Source: Gonocerus acuteangulatus (Eukaryota; Arthropoda; Insecta; Hemiptera; Coreidae). Taken from it: a stretch of DNA of 64,000 nucleotides. The notes under the pieces are model-generated. The model saw only the letters and a program-made list of their open reading frames with translations, made no database searches and was not told where the DNA came from. Of the stretch, positions 47,756 to 60,665 are shown one piece after another (the first letter of the stretch is position 1; the number at the start of each line of letters is the position of its first letter). The translations under genes and the position numbers were made by a program. Location of the stretch: assembly GCA_946811695.1 (NCBI GenBank), contig OX328124.1, positions 61,626,704 through 61,690,703 on the forward strand, given 5' to 3'.

Positions 47756-47932
47756 TTTTTTTTTTTACGGCGCATCTACATCTAGGTCATTAGCGCCGTC
47801 ATCCAGGGTGCAGCGAGGAATTTTCCCAGCGAGCCCTGAGATGAGAAAATTCCTGCCGGCAGTGGGAATCGAACCCACCATCTCCCGCTTATGAATCCAA
47901 GGCGCTAGCCACTAGACCAAGGGAGACCCCTG
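47756..47932 (-). repeat. SINE with Glu-like tRNA head and GCGCC tail
   Basis: On the minus strand: GTCTCCCTTGGTCTAGTGGC, TAGCGCC, GGTGGGTTCGATTCCCACTG (B box), a body with AGGAATTTTCTCATCTCAGG, and the tail GGCGCTAATGACC...GATGCGCCGTAAAA followed by A/T. The tail word matches the 5S-derived SINE at 34065-34105. Confidence 0.85.
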
Positions 47933-48179
47933 AATGAAATAATATCGCGATAATAAAATATCACGATTTGAAATTGGAAAATCCATTTAAATTCAAATCT
48001 TTACAAATAGTGGATTGCAGTTATTTATTCAAAGAAAAAATAAGAAAACTTTTAGGCATTAGGGTCAGCCTGAGACCTTTTATATATTATTAAAGCTCAC
48101 TATTTAATTGAAAAAATAATTATACATTCACGTCACACAGCTGGAATAATTTAAAGGAGATTTTAGCATTTTTCCTTTT

Positions 48180-48640
48180 CCCAACGCCAATTACATTAAA
48201 TTGGAGTTCCGGAAGAAAAGAAAAAAAAAGGCTTTCTCCCTCTCCTTTACATTTTCTAATTTTTGTTGTTCGGCATAGCCTCGGGGCTGGTATAGCAGTT
48301 TTGCGGTGTTGCTTTTAGGTAGGTAGAGCCGGGGGTTTCCAACTCCAATTTTGCATTTAAATGGATAGTTAGGGTCGCGGCTCCGAGCTAAGAAGCATTC
48401 GAGAGTTATGGGGCGAAGAAAAGGGCTATTATTAGGGGTAATGAAAGCAGGAGGGGTAAAGAAGAGCCATAGTTGTGAGATGTATTGCCCTACGTGGTTT
48501 AGGTATTCTCCGAGTTGGGGTTTACAAGGAGAAAAGGGATTTCGGAGGTGGGGACCGATCCTACCTGTAGGGGTTGCTTTCAGTTACCTTTCAGGCATCT
48601 ATCTCTTTAGACATGGCTCGATACATAGCAAAACCCAACC
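48180..48640. other. GC-richer unassigned intronic island
   Basis: Noticeably richer in G than the rest of the intron, lacks repeat words and any frame with splice signals on the gene strand. Possible regulatory DNA or an unknown repeat. Confidence 0.3.
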
Positions 48641-50715
48641 CTATCGGTTTCTCTCATTGAAAAGTTGTAATCTGAAATTACTCACATAATAATCAGAATA
48701 GTCCCTTCAGACTGGCTTCTTTGTACATAACTTTTAGACGTATCTAACAGTGAATTAGGCCTTTATCTAGGGCTAAGATTTTGTTTATTTATTGATAATT
48801 AAAACAATATGATACACCTATTTCCAGTAATATTGCTGTACTAGAAAGAAAGAAATGTAAGAACTAGAAAGAAAGGTACTCAAATTTACTGAATGCAAAA
48901 AAAAAAAGAAAAAAACGCTTTAACAAAAAATATTTCAAATTATGAAAAACTCTGGGTTTCAGAGTCTATAATGAGAAAAAACTAAATTTATTAACTCTAT
49001 TTGAGAAACTTAAATTTTAGATATTGCTCATTTAATGAATTGGAAAAATATACTTTTTATTTAGTAATTACATTTTTAACATCGCGTTATAATTTTTTTA
49101 GATTGGTTATCTACCCATTAACAACCTTTTCTGGCCAGGATACACGTGATACCTTTGTTATTTTTTGTAAAGAAAAAAAGCCACTACAGAGAAATTATAT
49201 GTATATTTACTATTTACTACTTGAGGTAAAGCTAGTCAAAATTCAATTACTACGGTTGTGTATATATCGCACATACCTTAGCTTATAAAAATATCTAGTC
49301 ATTAGAAATCAACTTTTTAAAAAATGAGTTTAAACTGAATCCAATTAAAATATTAAAAAATGTTTTAATTGCTCTGCAAGAAACTTCGGAGAGCATGTTT
49401 TCAGCCTTAATAGAGTTTGATGTTAGCATGAGATATTTTAATAGTAATTGCTCTTGGAATTTCTACCCTAAACATCGTTTTAGGCGCAATAAAATAGGCA
49501 GAGGTCTGCCTGGCCTATATTTTAATTTAAAATAATTTTAAGCTGTCTGGTATTCTGGTAAAAAGACAATGTATAAAATAAATTCGTGACTAGAAAACGA
49601 GAATAAACAGTAATGCCTCGAATCACTGTAGGGCTAAGAGAAAACTTTGCAGAGTAAGAGTTCCTTCCTCTAATGCCGAAACTGGTAACGTCTATGGGAT
49701 ATTCATTAAAACTGCTCTCTAACGAAGACACTAATGAGTTGGGTATTAAGTTGTTATGGGTTAAGTTAGCAAGTGACCCAGCCTCAGTTTGGGCTCCAAC
49801 TTACCAAGATTAAACCAGCAACTTCCCTCAAATACATTAACATACAATGAATCCCCTTTCAACTGATTAGCTAGTTTACGTGCAACTTTTAATACACTCA
49901 ATGGTGGGGCGAAATCATTTTTATGAATTTTAATAATGATATAGAATTTTTCCTGAATTTGCAGTTTTTTTGTTTTGTTTTTTTTTTTTTAAATTTTCGT
50001 TTCATGACTTTTTATCATTTCATTACGAAAGGAAAAGTTTGTTTAATGGAGTAGCAGAGAGCTAACTAATGCTTCACTCGTTTTATCTTGATTTTTATCA
50101 TTAATTTTGAATGCTATAGCACGTTTTATTGAACCATACTTAAAATTAGGTGAAAATTTACAGTTTTGCTTAGGGAGAGGTAAGGTGGTAACTCTAATGC
50201 ATCTATTTTATTCTACATTCTTCGAACTGTTCCGCTACAGTAACGAGGCATTACCGAGCTTCGTTGCAGGAAAAGAAAAATTGTCGCCAATGAATAAATT
50301 AATAATTTGATTACAGAGTAGATCCTCTTTTATAAGTTTTGTCACAATAAAACCAAAATCAAGAACCACGATGTAAATAGCTAACATGTACAATGACAGC
50401 ATGAATCCTAATAACGCGAGTGGTTGGATTGCCTTTAAAAAGTAAATAATAAACAAAAAAACAAAAAAAAAAAAAAAAAAAATGAATCCAATATTCACAC
50501 AAATACAATTTTGCATTACATTGTTTAAATAATTTGTAGGCATTTTATGTGGTGTAAGAACTGCTAATGATGTTCACACCTTTAAATTATACCCCGAAAT
50601 TTCCGCTGATGTTATATTTTAAGTAAAACGTTTTCGGGGACAAGCAAGCCATCCAAAGGCTTTGTACACTCAATTCGGCATCTGGAATGAACAGGCTGTT
50701 TCGAAAAGAAAACGC

Positions 50716-50743
50716 TTCCGTTCTAATTTTCATTAGAACGGAA
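50716..50743. repeat. 12-bp perfect hairpin
   Basis: TTCCGTTCTAAT, loop TTTC, ATTAGAACGGAA. Confidence 0.85.
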
Positions 50744-51722
50744 ACGGATTGTATAGTTTAATAGTTGTGGGTTAACGTTATTTTTATGCGACCAAAAGAA
50801 CGATATACTTCAAAATTAAATGAGTAACGTCTATATTCATTGTAGAAAGGTTTAGCCTACCTTGTTCATTGCAGTCTGAAGGCTAGTGAATACAGTGACT
50901 CTTTTTACAAATTCATCAAGAAATTAAACTAAACTAAACATCACTCAAACAAAAAGCTTATATACACTAACTTCAAATTAAATTATATAAAGCACATGCA
51001 AGACAGAACAAAATTACCTACCTGTCGGTAGAAGCAATATACCGAATTTATAAGATTTTTTTCTCCTCTTATTGAGAACAATAATCTTGTGAATCAATAA
51101 TTTTAAAGATGCACGAATAAAATGAGGTGAAAAGAACATTTTGCTAATTGATTGGGAATGAAAACAAACTTTTTGGGAAATAATTGAATCAAATTTTAGG
51201 CCTTCGTTACAAGAAAAAATACATTAGAATTGTCTCTTTTAATTGTCTTTGCTGAGAGAGTCCATTCTATCTTTATTTAACGTAATATTTTTTCTGCAAT
51301 TCGGTTTTCCAAATAATAAATTTGTTTCTGGAAATTTAGCCAGTTGCATCAGGCGGTTGGATTGCATCCTTGCCTGGAACCTTCCTCCGCCTGATGAAAC
51401 GGGCTCTAATACCAAAAAAACATGTATTTAGAAAATTGGCATGTTATATGGCGAAGGGAGTATAAATAAACATTGATCCTAAGTTTGTTTGCTTCGAGTA
51501 GGCTATGAATCAAGACTTGATGATTCATTCAAGACATTTTGAGAAACATCTCTAGCTATGCAATTTTTTGAAAGGTTAACTAGTTCACGAATTGTGTATT
51601 TAATGTACAAAATTCCTAGAACAACGACCTCTTTCGATTCAAAATATGTCTAAAATCTGTCCAATCAAATAGACCGAGGACTATAAGCCAACACCAAAAT
51701 GTCTTGTAGAGTTATTTCATAC

Positions 51723-51833
51723 CTGTAACATAAGTCTTGAGCCTGTCTTCCGGTTGATAGAGCTGATCATGGCGAATCAACAACTTCCCCCTGTCCTGCC
51801 TTCCGAGTGGAGATTCTTGTCTCGGGTACTCAC
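51723..51833 (-). CDS. Rbp6: Possible alternative 3' extension of exon B (37 codons)
   Basis: Reading through the GTGAGT donor of exon B, the frame stays open for exactly 111 nt to a second donor-like site, TTACAG before GTATGA (GT at 51721-51722). The phase there is again 1, so joining to exon C keeps the frame and regenerates a Val codon. The extension would encode GEYPRQESPLGRQDRGKLL followed by IRHDQLYQPEDRLKTYVT, a charged Arg/Gln/Asp-rich peptide unlike the Tyr/Gly tail around it. About half its bases are G or C, well above the surrounding intron. Open frame, matching phase and base composition all point to alternative 5' splice-site use. No conservation or transcript evidence is available, and a chance open stretch is the alternative. 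Confidence 0.5.
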
Positions 51834-51893
51834 CGTAGTACCTGTCACCACCGCCGGGGGAGCCACTAGCGTAGTAGTTATAGCCGGGATAGC
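51834..51893 (-). CDS. Rbp6: Rbp6/Musashi exon B, short form (60 nt)
   Basis: The acceptor is ACAG (AG at 51894-51895) and the donor is TACG before GTGAGTA, a near-consensus 5' splice site. After two bases finishing a Gly codon it reads YPGYNYYASGSPGGGDRYY, and the final G joins TG of exon C to make Val. The Tyr/Gly composition fits the low-complexity tail of the family, a type of sequence often linked to RNP condensation. That role is inference here. The exon is 60 nt with phase 1 at both ends. A longer form using a downstream donor is listed separately. Confidence 0.88.
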
Positions 51894-52124
51894 CTGTAAG
51901 ACACCCTCACACCATGTACAAAGCTACAACTACACTAAAAACCTAGTCTAAAAATAATGCAAGTAAAAAAAAAAAAAAGAAACAAAAGTGCAACACGCAA
52001 AATCAAAAAAATATTTTTCATTCAAATGGGAAATATGTATAAAGCACAATATAAAGTAGCAATCCATCAACGAACTTCCTTCGGGGTATGGTCGAGTAAA
52101 ATATACAAAACATTATAGTAATTT

Positions 52125-52129
<5 letters not shown>

Positions 52130-52173
<44 letters not shown>
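52130..52173. repeat. Homopolymer T44
   Basis: Run of 44 T, A44 on the gene strand. It lies about 60 bases from the inverted retroposon tail at 52230-52278 but is not contiguous with it. Confidence 0.95.
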
Positions 52174-52178
<5 letters not shown>

Positions 52179-52229
52179 ATCAGCAGTTGTGATTTTTTCA
52201 GCAACGAGTGTTGGATAAATAGAAAAAAT

Positions 52230-52278
52230 GAAACAGTATTTATTTATTCATTCACGGAGCTTGACAACGGCAAGGTGG
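52230..52278 (-). repeat. Retroposon tail word, inverted copy
   Basis: The minus strand reads CACCTTGCCGTTGTCAAGCT, CCGTGAATGAATAAATAAA, matching 27262-27310. Confidence 0.5.
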
Positions 52279-53626
52279 AAACAGTATTTGAGAAAGTACA
52301 TTTACTTTTATTGCTTATGGTGTTGCAATTTTGTTTAAAGGATAAAGTAAATAAAAAGCAATACACAAAACATACATATATGCTTAAAATGAGCTGAGAC
52401 GGTATTAACTTACGTAAAGATGACAAATTTAACTTATTTATTTGAAAAGGTGAATTGGTTTACTAGGATACATGTTGCGAACATTGAATCAATTATTTCA
52501 AGATTAATAGATGCTGTGTTTATACTTAGTTAATAAAGAATTGAATTTGTCTTGGATACCAGACAATTAAAATCCGTAAGCATTGCTCGATAGGAGGTTT
52601 ATCATAAAAAAAATCCTGTTTTGTAATATTTTTAAATGAAAAATAATATGAAAAAAAAAACCGCACAAACTTCAGTGCTTTCGCATGCTTTTCGATACTT
52701 TTTACTAAACATTATAAAATAAAATAAAATCTTCATAAAATGAAATGATAGTTCATGCAAACAAAGTACAAATGGCTATTGTGAATATAAAATCATGCTG
52801 GCGCCTTACTTACGATGATATACAGCTTCAGCTCGAAGAAAGATAGGAGTATTGTACTAAAACTATTTCAAAAATTTAAAGTATGAGTATTAATAATAAT
52901 GATATCAAATCATTCCTTAGGAAACATAATTTGATTCGACTAATGTATGACGTTTGTTGAAAATATTATATTAAGAATAAAAAAGGGACCCTTTGCACTT
53001 ATCCAAATTATTTGAAAAAAATGTACATTCATTTTTTGGAAGTTATTTTATTGCAATTTGTAGTTTTACTGGAAGTAAAATAATTTCACGCGAAACGATT
53101 TTAAACTAAATAAAATTAATGTAGATACACTGACGATATTGTTTTTTTGTTCCCAAACTAGTCGCTATTATAGCAGATATATGAAAACCTTAAAAGGCCA
53201 GGTTATTTATGAACATAACTAGCGAAATCATAATCGTACATAAATGAATATTTATGCCTCATCGAATATATTTGGGTGGAGGAAATATTAGCTTCAAGGG
53301 TTTTAAGAAAATAATAAAAATGAACAGGAGATTTTTGATTTATTTTTAGAGGTTTAAAAAAAAAATCGTTTAAATCAATGTTATTCTACAAATTTAATGA
53401 ATCACCCTAAGAAAATAATATTTCTTGACAATAATGCCTGAATTATTGAGTTACAGACTTGAGGTATATTGTCATAAACCTCAACAAAAAAGTTACTTTT
53501 CTTTTTCCTCGGAAAGGCTTTCCAAGAAACCTGACTCCTTATGAAATTTTCCTCTTTCAACATTTATCCTAGTCACTTTTTTAAGTTTTGCCTTTGTCGA
53601 GAGTTTCTCGAGGATAAATAATACAT

Positions 53627-53629
<3 letters not shown>

Positions 53630-53669
<40 letters not shown>

Positions 53670-53690
53670 GTGTGTGTGTGTATATATGTA
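53630..53690. repeat. (TA)n-(TG)n microsatellite
   Basis: TA tract followed by GTGTGTGTGTG. Confidence 0.9.
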
Positions 53691-54974
53691 CGAAGATTTT
53701 TATTTATTCACAGGGGCTTAACGTTTTTCATTAATTGTATAAATATATTTTCACAGAAAAAGCGGCCTAAAAATGTTTTGTGAAGTCATTAGTATAAGAT
53801 CGATTTATTAAAATAATTTTTAGAAATAAACGACGAAAAATATAACAGAATTAAACAAATAGCCCTAATACTCCCCTTTACAAAGCTACCTCTGTATTGT
53901 AGAAAATATTCTGCCACTAATATCACCGTAGTAATTCATGGGGTTATAACAATTACTAATAACCTCATGTGAATGGGTGGCTTGCGGAAATTCATTCCTT
54001 ACTATATTAATACCTTGAACGACAATGTGAATGAAATATCCTTTTTTTATGGTGGGAAATGATTTCTTTCTGTATCATAGAACAGTCAGAATGAAATATA
54101 TGAATATATACTTTAATGTATATCCACTTTAGTATAAGAAGTGGTCAAATTTATAAATTTTAATTTAAAAAAACACGAATGGTTATAAAAAAGAATAGAA
54201 AAAAGTAGGCTGTCGTCGCAATGTATTCACAGGTAACTTGAAAAAGAAAACATGAGTAGTCATAATTAGTTAAAATTCAAGTTGAAGAGGGTTGCCAAAA
54301 CAGCATAGCTCTTCTGTTACTACACTACAAAAATCGATTGGACTGACTATAAGCTACAAAAAATAGAGACTATAATTTGATGTAATCACATTTAAAGGCT
54401 ATAACTAAGACTATATACTATAGAACAATTCATTAATAAACACATAAATGTTATGATAACAAAAAAAAAATCTATAAACTACGAATTTATTAATAAAATC
54501 AGCAACTGGCTTTTTTTGGGTTGTGGGAAGGATAGGTATCAAGTCTTTGGGTAGTTCAACCACACTCACACTAGGACTAACTATACTATCACTCTTACCT
54601 ACTATCCTCTTTACTATAATTAATCAAAACATGAGAGTTAATTAATTAAACACATCTTTACCCGAATTCTATTATGTCTAAACTAACGTATTTTAAATAC
54701 TACACAGTGCCCTGCTTGTATCATATCAGTTGTTGTATTTAATATTTATTTTTTTTTGAAATTTCAATCCAGATATAACACAAATACATGGACACTTGAT
54801 CTATTGACAACAAAAAAGTCAAACCCTTGTTGTTAGTTATTCTACATACATGATTACTGTTTTATGTACTATTTCCACACTACATTTTAAATCTAGTGAC
54901 TGATCATCCTGCAAAAAAATGTCAAGAAAAAAAAAATCTAGCCCAAAACTGAAACTCATTCTAACTTTTTATAT

Positions 54975-55062
54975 CTGTAGCGACAGCGCCTCGGAGTTGC
55001 TTGGGGCCCAGAAGTCTTCCACCTGACATCCATCTTCCGGCGTCCTCCACCTCCTTCTCATT
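54975..55062. other. Small GC-rich island, unassigned
   Basis: About 85 bases of G/C-rich sequence, including GCGACAGCGCCTCGGAGTTG, in very AT-rich intron. On the gene strand the upstream side is purine-rich with no polypyrimidine tract, so an exon is unlikely. It may be a LINE or other repeat remnant. Confidence 0.3.
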
Positions 55063-55581
55063 TTCGTTTTACTTTTTCTTTTCTGTTTTTTGGTTTTATA
55101 TGTATATTTGTCCCATCAAGTCACTATTTTAAAGCTTCTTTTTCTTTTTAAGCTTTAAACTTTCTCCAAATAACGATGGAAAATTATAATAAAAAAGAAA
55201 ACGAAGGAAAAAAAAAACACCTGAGTAAAAACGTAAGATAAAATAAATAATAAAGTTAAAACAAAACTTCAAAATAGTAACGAAGCGACTCGTCCATTTA
55301 TTATTATCAATATACAACTAATATGTACATATTATAGTTCCTACGGTCTATCAACATCTAATACATGCAACAGATGGTCCTAGACTATTAACTACGTATT
55401 TACATTGAACAAATGTTTTCCAAATTTAAGGGATCCCGTTACTATTAGTTCTATTGGAAAATATTACTCTGAACTATACAAAACTATTAGGATGATACAA
55501 AATAAATTAACAAATTTAAAGATATAAGATAAATATAATAATGGAGAGCTGGGAGCTTCTAGTTATGATTACGGTGAGCCT

Positions 55582-55586
<5 letters not shown>

Positions 55587-55644
<58 letters not shown>
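55587..55644. repeat. (TA)n microsatellite
   Basis: TA dinucleotide tract of about 58 bases. Confidence 0.95.
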
Positions 55645-55646
<2 letters not shown>

Positions 55647-56159
55647 AATGTATGTGTGTTATTAAAAATAGCAATTATGAAATTTGAAAAAATTAAACTT
55701 CATTACTTCTTGAAATTTGAATAAGGCACGATGTTCCCATTATGAGAATTTAAACAATGTTTGGGTGTGTTAAGGTGTTTTTTCTTCCCAGTAATTGCAC
55801 ACAAACAAAATAAATCTGGTTTCCTTTCCAAAGATAATGAACTTGTTGAACATTAAAACACAAAATATAAAATTAAAATCATTGTTTATAAATTATTATA
55901 AGTAAAAAAAAATCTTTTCCTTTATCCACAATTTGTTTGCATGTTTTACAATTGTTTCACGCTTAACAACGTTGCTGCCTATCATTTTTTCCACGGCTAT
56001 GATAATTATTTTTTTAGTTATGACAATTCATTTCTAATTTACCAGGAATAAATAACTACCCTAAATAACAATTAAGCAAAAATGAATTAAATAAATATTG
56101 AACGATTTAGTATTATTTGATTTGAATATTATAATGCGTTTGCCGTTTAAAAATTGACT

Positions 56160-56350
56160 TTTGATGCTCCTAGCTCCCCCGAATTGTTTCATTTTTAATA
56201 TGGAGTACCGAAATCTTACCGGCTAAACACCGGCCAGGTCCGAGTCCCTCTCTCGCCGGCCTAACCGAACTGTATACTGTCCAGCCTAGACATACAGATA
56301 CAAAGTTAGACAGGAAACCATCTGCTGCCCATTATAGCTTCGGGGGCACT
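56160..56350. other. GC-rich block, unassigned
   Basis: Contains CCGGCTAAACACCGG and TCGCCGGCCTAACCGAAC in AT-rich surroundings. No frame or repeat family recognised. Probably a repeat fragment. Confidence 0.3.
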
Positions 56351-56474
56351 TAGGCTAAGAAGGTTTTTTATTTTATTATTGGTTTTAACACAAATATTTA
56401 TTTCATTCTCACTTTTAAAAAGTAAACGGTTTATAGTCTAATATAGTATGTATTATATTTCATATTTGTATTCC

Positions 56475-56640
56475 GGTGATGGTGAGTGTTATACCGTATG
56501 CACGCCCTGCTTAAGGTTGTGGGTTTGATTCCTAAAACGCATTGTTAATCTTTAGTATTGGGAATTCTTTCAAAATAATAGAAAGAATCGGCCCTATCCT
56601 GGTTAGAAAAAGACGGTAAGCGGAGTGCATAGATAATTAA
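56475..56640 (+). repeat. Decayed tRNA-type SINE
   Basis: TTCCGGTGATGGTGAGTGTT and GGTTGTGGGTTTGATTCCTA (B-box remnant), then CGGCCCTATCCTGGTTAGAA. The central domain is hardly recognisable. Confidence 0.6.
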
Positions 56641-59600
56641 AATTAACCCATGAAAATAAATAAAACCACGAATCCATTAAAAAGATTATTCGTGTTAAGA
56701 CCACCAAGATTGATATTTAAAATTTCAATTCTCTCAACTTTCTGAATCCCAAAACGAAGATATTATTATTGTAGATCAGGTTTTTATATTCATTTATTTA
56801 GAAAACCTTAACCTTATGTAGATTAAATTTATATTAGTGAAAATAATAGATTTAATATTATCTTAGTCCACTAATGTTCAAATACTTTTTATTGAACTAA
56901 ATATAGGATACCTAACTGTAAAAAGTACCATATATACGAGTATGGTATTTGGTATGAATAGATGCAATTAATCGACATAAAGATTTTTTGGGTGTTGGCT
57001 GTCCGTTATGAAATCTATAAAATACTTTTTTTAATGACCGTCATTTTATTCATGAAGAAATTTATTCACGAATTATTTTTATGTTGGTTACTTTTTATTG
57101 CAAAAATAAATTCATAAGTTCAGAATATCTTCAATTTGATTAGCATCACTTCTATTTATTTCATTGGTTGATCTTTTTAAATTACATTGAGAAATAATTT
57201 ATTTGCAATCAAAAATCATGAGTGGATTACTATGTCTTTATTTGTGCTGTAAAACATTTAAGAAATATTTTGAAAAGCCATTTCGATGATGTACAATTAT
57301 AAGTTGACTATTTACGAAAGAAAAAGAGAACCGATGCCCAAGTGCCCCAGAAGTAAAAATAGCATTCAATTATTCGGTACATGAAATGGATTATTGAAAA
57401 CTCTCTGATGAAAAAAATTAAATGGACGAGTCTGAATCGTTGGAAAGAAGTTCTAGGAACAATGAAAACAGTGAGAAAGAGAGTGTGAGAAAGATCTGAA
57501 ATCAAATGAAGAAAAGCATATTTTCTCATGAAACATCGTGTATTCTTGGATTAATATTTCTTACATTCATCTGGAGAGAGCATGGGTATACATAAAAGAT
57601 ATGTTTTTGAGGCATCTCACCAACAAATCTTAATAATAGGCAACCAACGAGGGTACATTGGTTTTACAAAGAGTTAGTTTTGGAAACTGTTCGCAACCAC
57701 TTGGTCAGGCTGAAAATCACCACAATTAGCTATAAGTTAAATTAATTTGAGAGCAAAATTGTCCAATGACCAAGCGGCTCTGAACAGGTCTAGGATTAAA
57801 GGACGGGGGTATATTTGTACAATAAATAGTTAATAATTGTTAAACAACAGACACACATAGACAGGCAACAGTCACACCGGAGATTCACAGAGACAATGAG
57901 AACTTATATAGGAGTTGAAGCTAAAGAAAAGCCTTTCCATTCGGTTTCCACCAGCTTCCCTAGTTCAGGCTCAAATAGAAAAATAAATATGGAGAGCTAC
58001 GAGGCCAGAAATAGTAATGTAAACATAAATATAAGGATGAGTATTTGTAAGAAAGGAAGACTATATACTGTCAGGAAATAATTCACATAATAAGCAGAAC
58101 AGAAAATTATATACTAAAAGACCTTGCCAAAAGCTTAATATTCTTTTATTTAAAACACAGAGGGGTGAACTAAAACATATCACAACCCCTCTCCTAAAGA
58201 AAAAAAAAAAAAAAAAAAAATAATAATAATTTTTATCCAAAAATTAGCTATTAACATAATTTTCCCTTTCGAAAAACCGTTTTGAGCTCGAACACAAAGA
58301 GTACATACATGAAGCTTCATTTAAACTTTTGAGCAGTAAAATTTACAAAAGAATATCACAGAAAAACTTAAATATTGCGTTCTAGATATTTATACGAGAA
58401 AACATTCGTCATTAGCAAACAATGTTTTATAAATGGATGGATTACATTAGGTGTCATTAGGATTGTATTGTTTAATTTTAAGCTTATAAATGATCTTTTT
58501 TTTTTTGAAATAGAATGTTCATAATCAAACACTCGGAGCAATTTATAAATTCGCATTAATCAAGCTCTTAATCAGTCAAAACCATTTACTTGATGTTAGA
58601 AAGTGTCTTTATTTCTTACCAATTAACGACATAAATATATTTTCTTAAAAAAATAATGTCGATTTTCCAATATCATGTTATGTATAAAAATATAATTTAA
58701 TAGTATAAAGATATAGAAACAAAAATTACATTTACACTGTATTATGAAACGCTATTGTCTGTCTGAGACGAATGACGTTCCGATAACGTAAGGTTTCATG
58801 TAATGTTGACAAATATTTTAATACGATTAAATAGTTTTATCATTATTATTTCTCTCCTAAGTAAATCATTACTTACACTTTAAAATTACAACAATATTTT
58901 TTTTTAAACAATTATTATTAAGAATAATTCATAGTTTTACTATTGACTAATGTTTTCCCGACTTTTTCTGAACGTATTGCTTACTTTTCCTTAAGACAAA
59001 ATAGCAATGATATTCATCAGCAAACCATTAAAAATTGCACAAGCAGTCATCGTACTTAAAACGTAATATCAAAACTATTAAATTTACAATATTTTCATTT
59101 CATTTATATATATACAAATAACGAATAAGTAGCGTTGTTCACATTGTTCACATAGAAAACCATCTTTATATGTAATAAATGGACATTTGCTGAATCGTTT
59201 AGGCACACGTAGCTTTAATGATTTTTTTTTTAATTTTATGTTGAATGGGATCTAAAAGAAAAAAAAAACTAAAAACCTCATTGTAATCTCCCTAAGTTCT
59301 AAAGTCAAAAATCCCTTTAACCTTATTTCTACCTACAACTTTGCATCCTTACCTATCTAGAATGATGAACATATTTCTAATAAGAATAATGTGTCGTAAA
59401 GGGACGTCACCGACTTAAGAAAACCTACTGTTACTTCTAATGTATTTCATATTATTCAATTATGCCTAAAATGTCTAAAGCAAGGGTTGGAAATAAAGCG
59501 TTGATATGTATATTAATAATATTGATAGTGCATATTTAGCATTAATTTATGTATATATATATATTTTTCTTCATTAAGTACATTACTTCCCTATAGATGG

Positions 59601-60529
59601 TTGGAGTCTCTCAAAATCATAATAGTAAAATCTATACATTAGAATTTTATATCGAATGATATTTTTTGACTACATCAAGTAAGTATTTTTCACCTCAACA
59701 AAATAAAATGGGACATACATATATTAAGAACGAATAAAAAATTGCAATATTCACATGAACTAATATTATTTTTAATCAATATTATCGCTTTAATAATATT
59801 TAAATAATATTTCTAGTTCGAGGTATCAGGACATGTACACGACGATTTATAAAGTATCACTTTGTTTTTAATCTGCATTCATTTTCGTCCCAAACCCAAC
59901 TAATTGAAGAGAATTACGTATAAATGACGAAATTTGTAAATAAATCTGCATTCATTAAAGCTGTTTTTCAAGTACCATTATTTTCTCTTACATATTTTTA
60001 ATAGTACAAAACAAAAGTTCATAATAACAGAAATAAAATATAATAATAAATACCCTTTACAGAAATACAGTCCGGGATGGCAATACTTGTTAAATGCTCT
60101 TCTTCCTAACATCGTTTTTACTACAGTTTATGAATCAATTTAGCTTTAAGACATACATTTATAGAGAAGAATAAAACCCTGCTCACGAAAATGAATAATT
60201 TTGTAGGTTGAAATATGTAATTTCCATCTCCTTGTAATCTCAACTCCTAATTCACAGTTTGAGTATTGTTTCAAAATTTCACTTTGGTGAATTGACTCGT
60301 CGTCGTAAGGTTTTAGGAAATACTTTGTTTTTACCCATATTTTTTTTCATTAATTTTATTTAATTTTAGATGATTTAATGAGACTAAGTTGACATTTTCT
60401 TTAACGAATATGTTAAATAATTCTATAGGTAATTGATTTATTTACTTGCAATTTTCCCACTATAAAAAACAAATTACTCCACTAGCGTTTGGGGTACTGT
60501 GCCCAACATAAATTTAATATGAAAACATT

Positions 60530-60665
60530 TATGTGGATTGGTAAGAAGGGACATAAAAGTCGGTCCTTCGGGCAAGGAGTTCCACCTTTTGACCCCGCCA
60601 AGGGGCTACGTCCTGTCGGACCCCCGGTTCTTTTCTGTTTTGAACCTACTACCAACATTCGAAGA
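60530..60665. other. GC-rich block open on both strands, unassigned
   Basis: About 60 codons are open in both directions across sequence such as GGTCCTTCGGGCAAGGAGTT and GGACCCCCGG. The minus reading is Gly/Pro/Lys-rich (TGGPTGRSPLAGSKGG). I do not recognise a family and see no good splice acceptor. It may be a repeat or foreign fragment. Confidence 0.3.

Larger units (their letters stand above)
39497..51833 (-). other. Rbp6/Musashi intron B-C (12.3 kb)
   Basis: Bounded by GTGAGTA after exon B (or GTATGA at 51722 for the long form) and TCTGTAG before exon C. It contains a mariner remnant, minisatellite, 5S and tRNA SINEs, an interrupted LINE and an assembly gap. The stretches 40840-42640, 45380-46020, 46230-47370, 48650-50700 and 50750-51720 have nothing I can identify. 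Confidence 0.85.

Noticed and set aside
54975..55062. Alternative Rbp6 exon between A and B
   Set aside because: GC-rich, but the upstream side on the gene strand is purine-rich without a polypyrimidine tract, and no phase-compatible AG/GT pair stands out.
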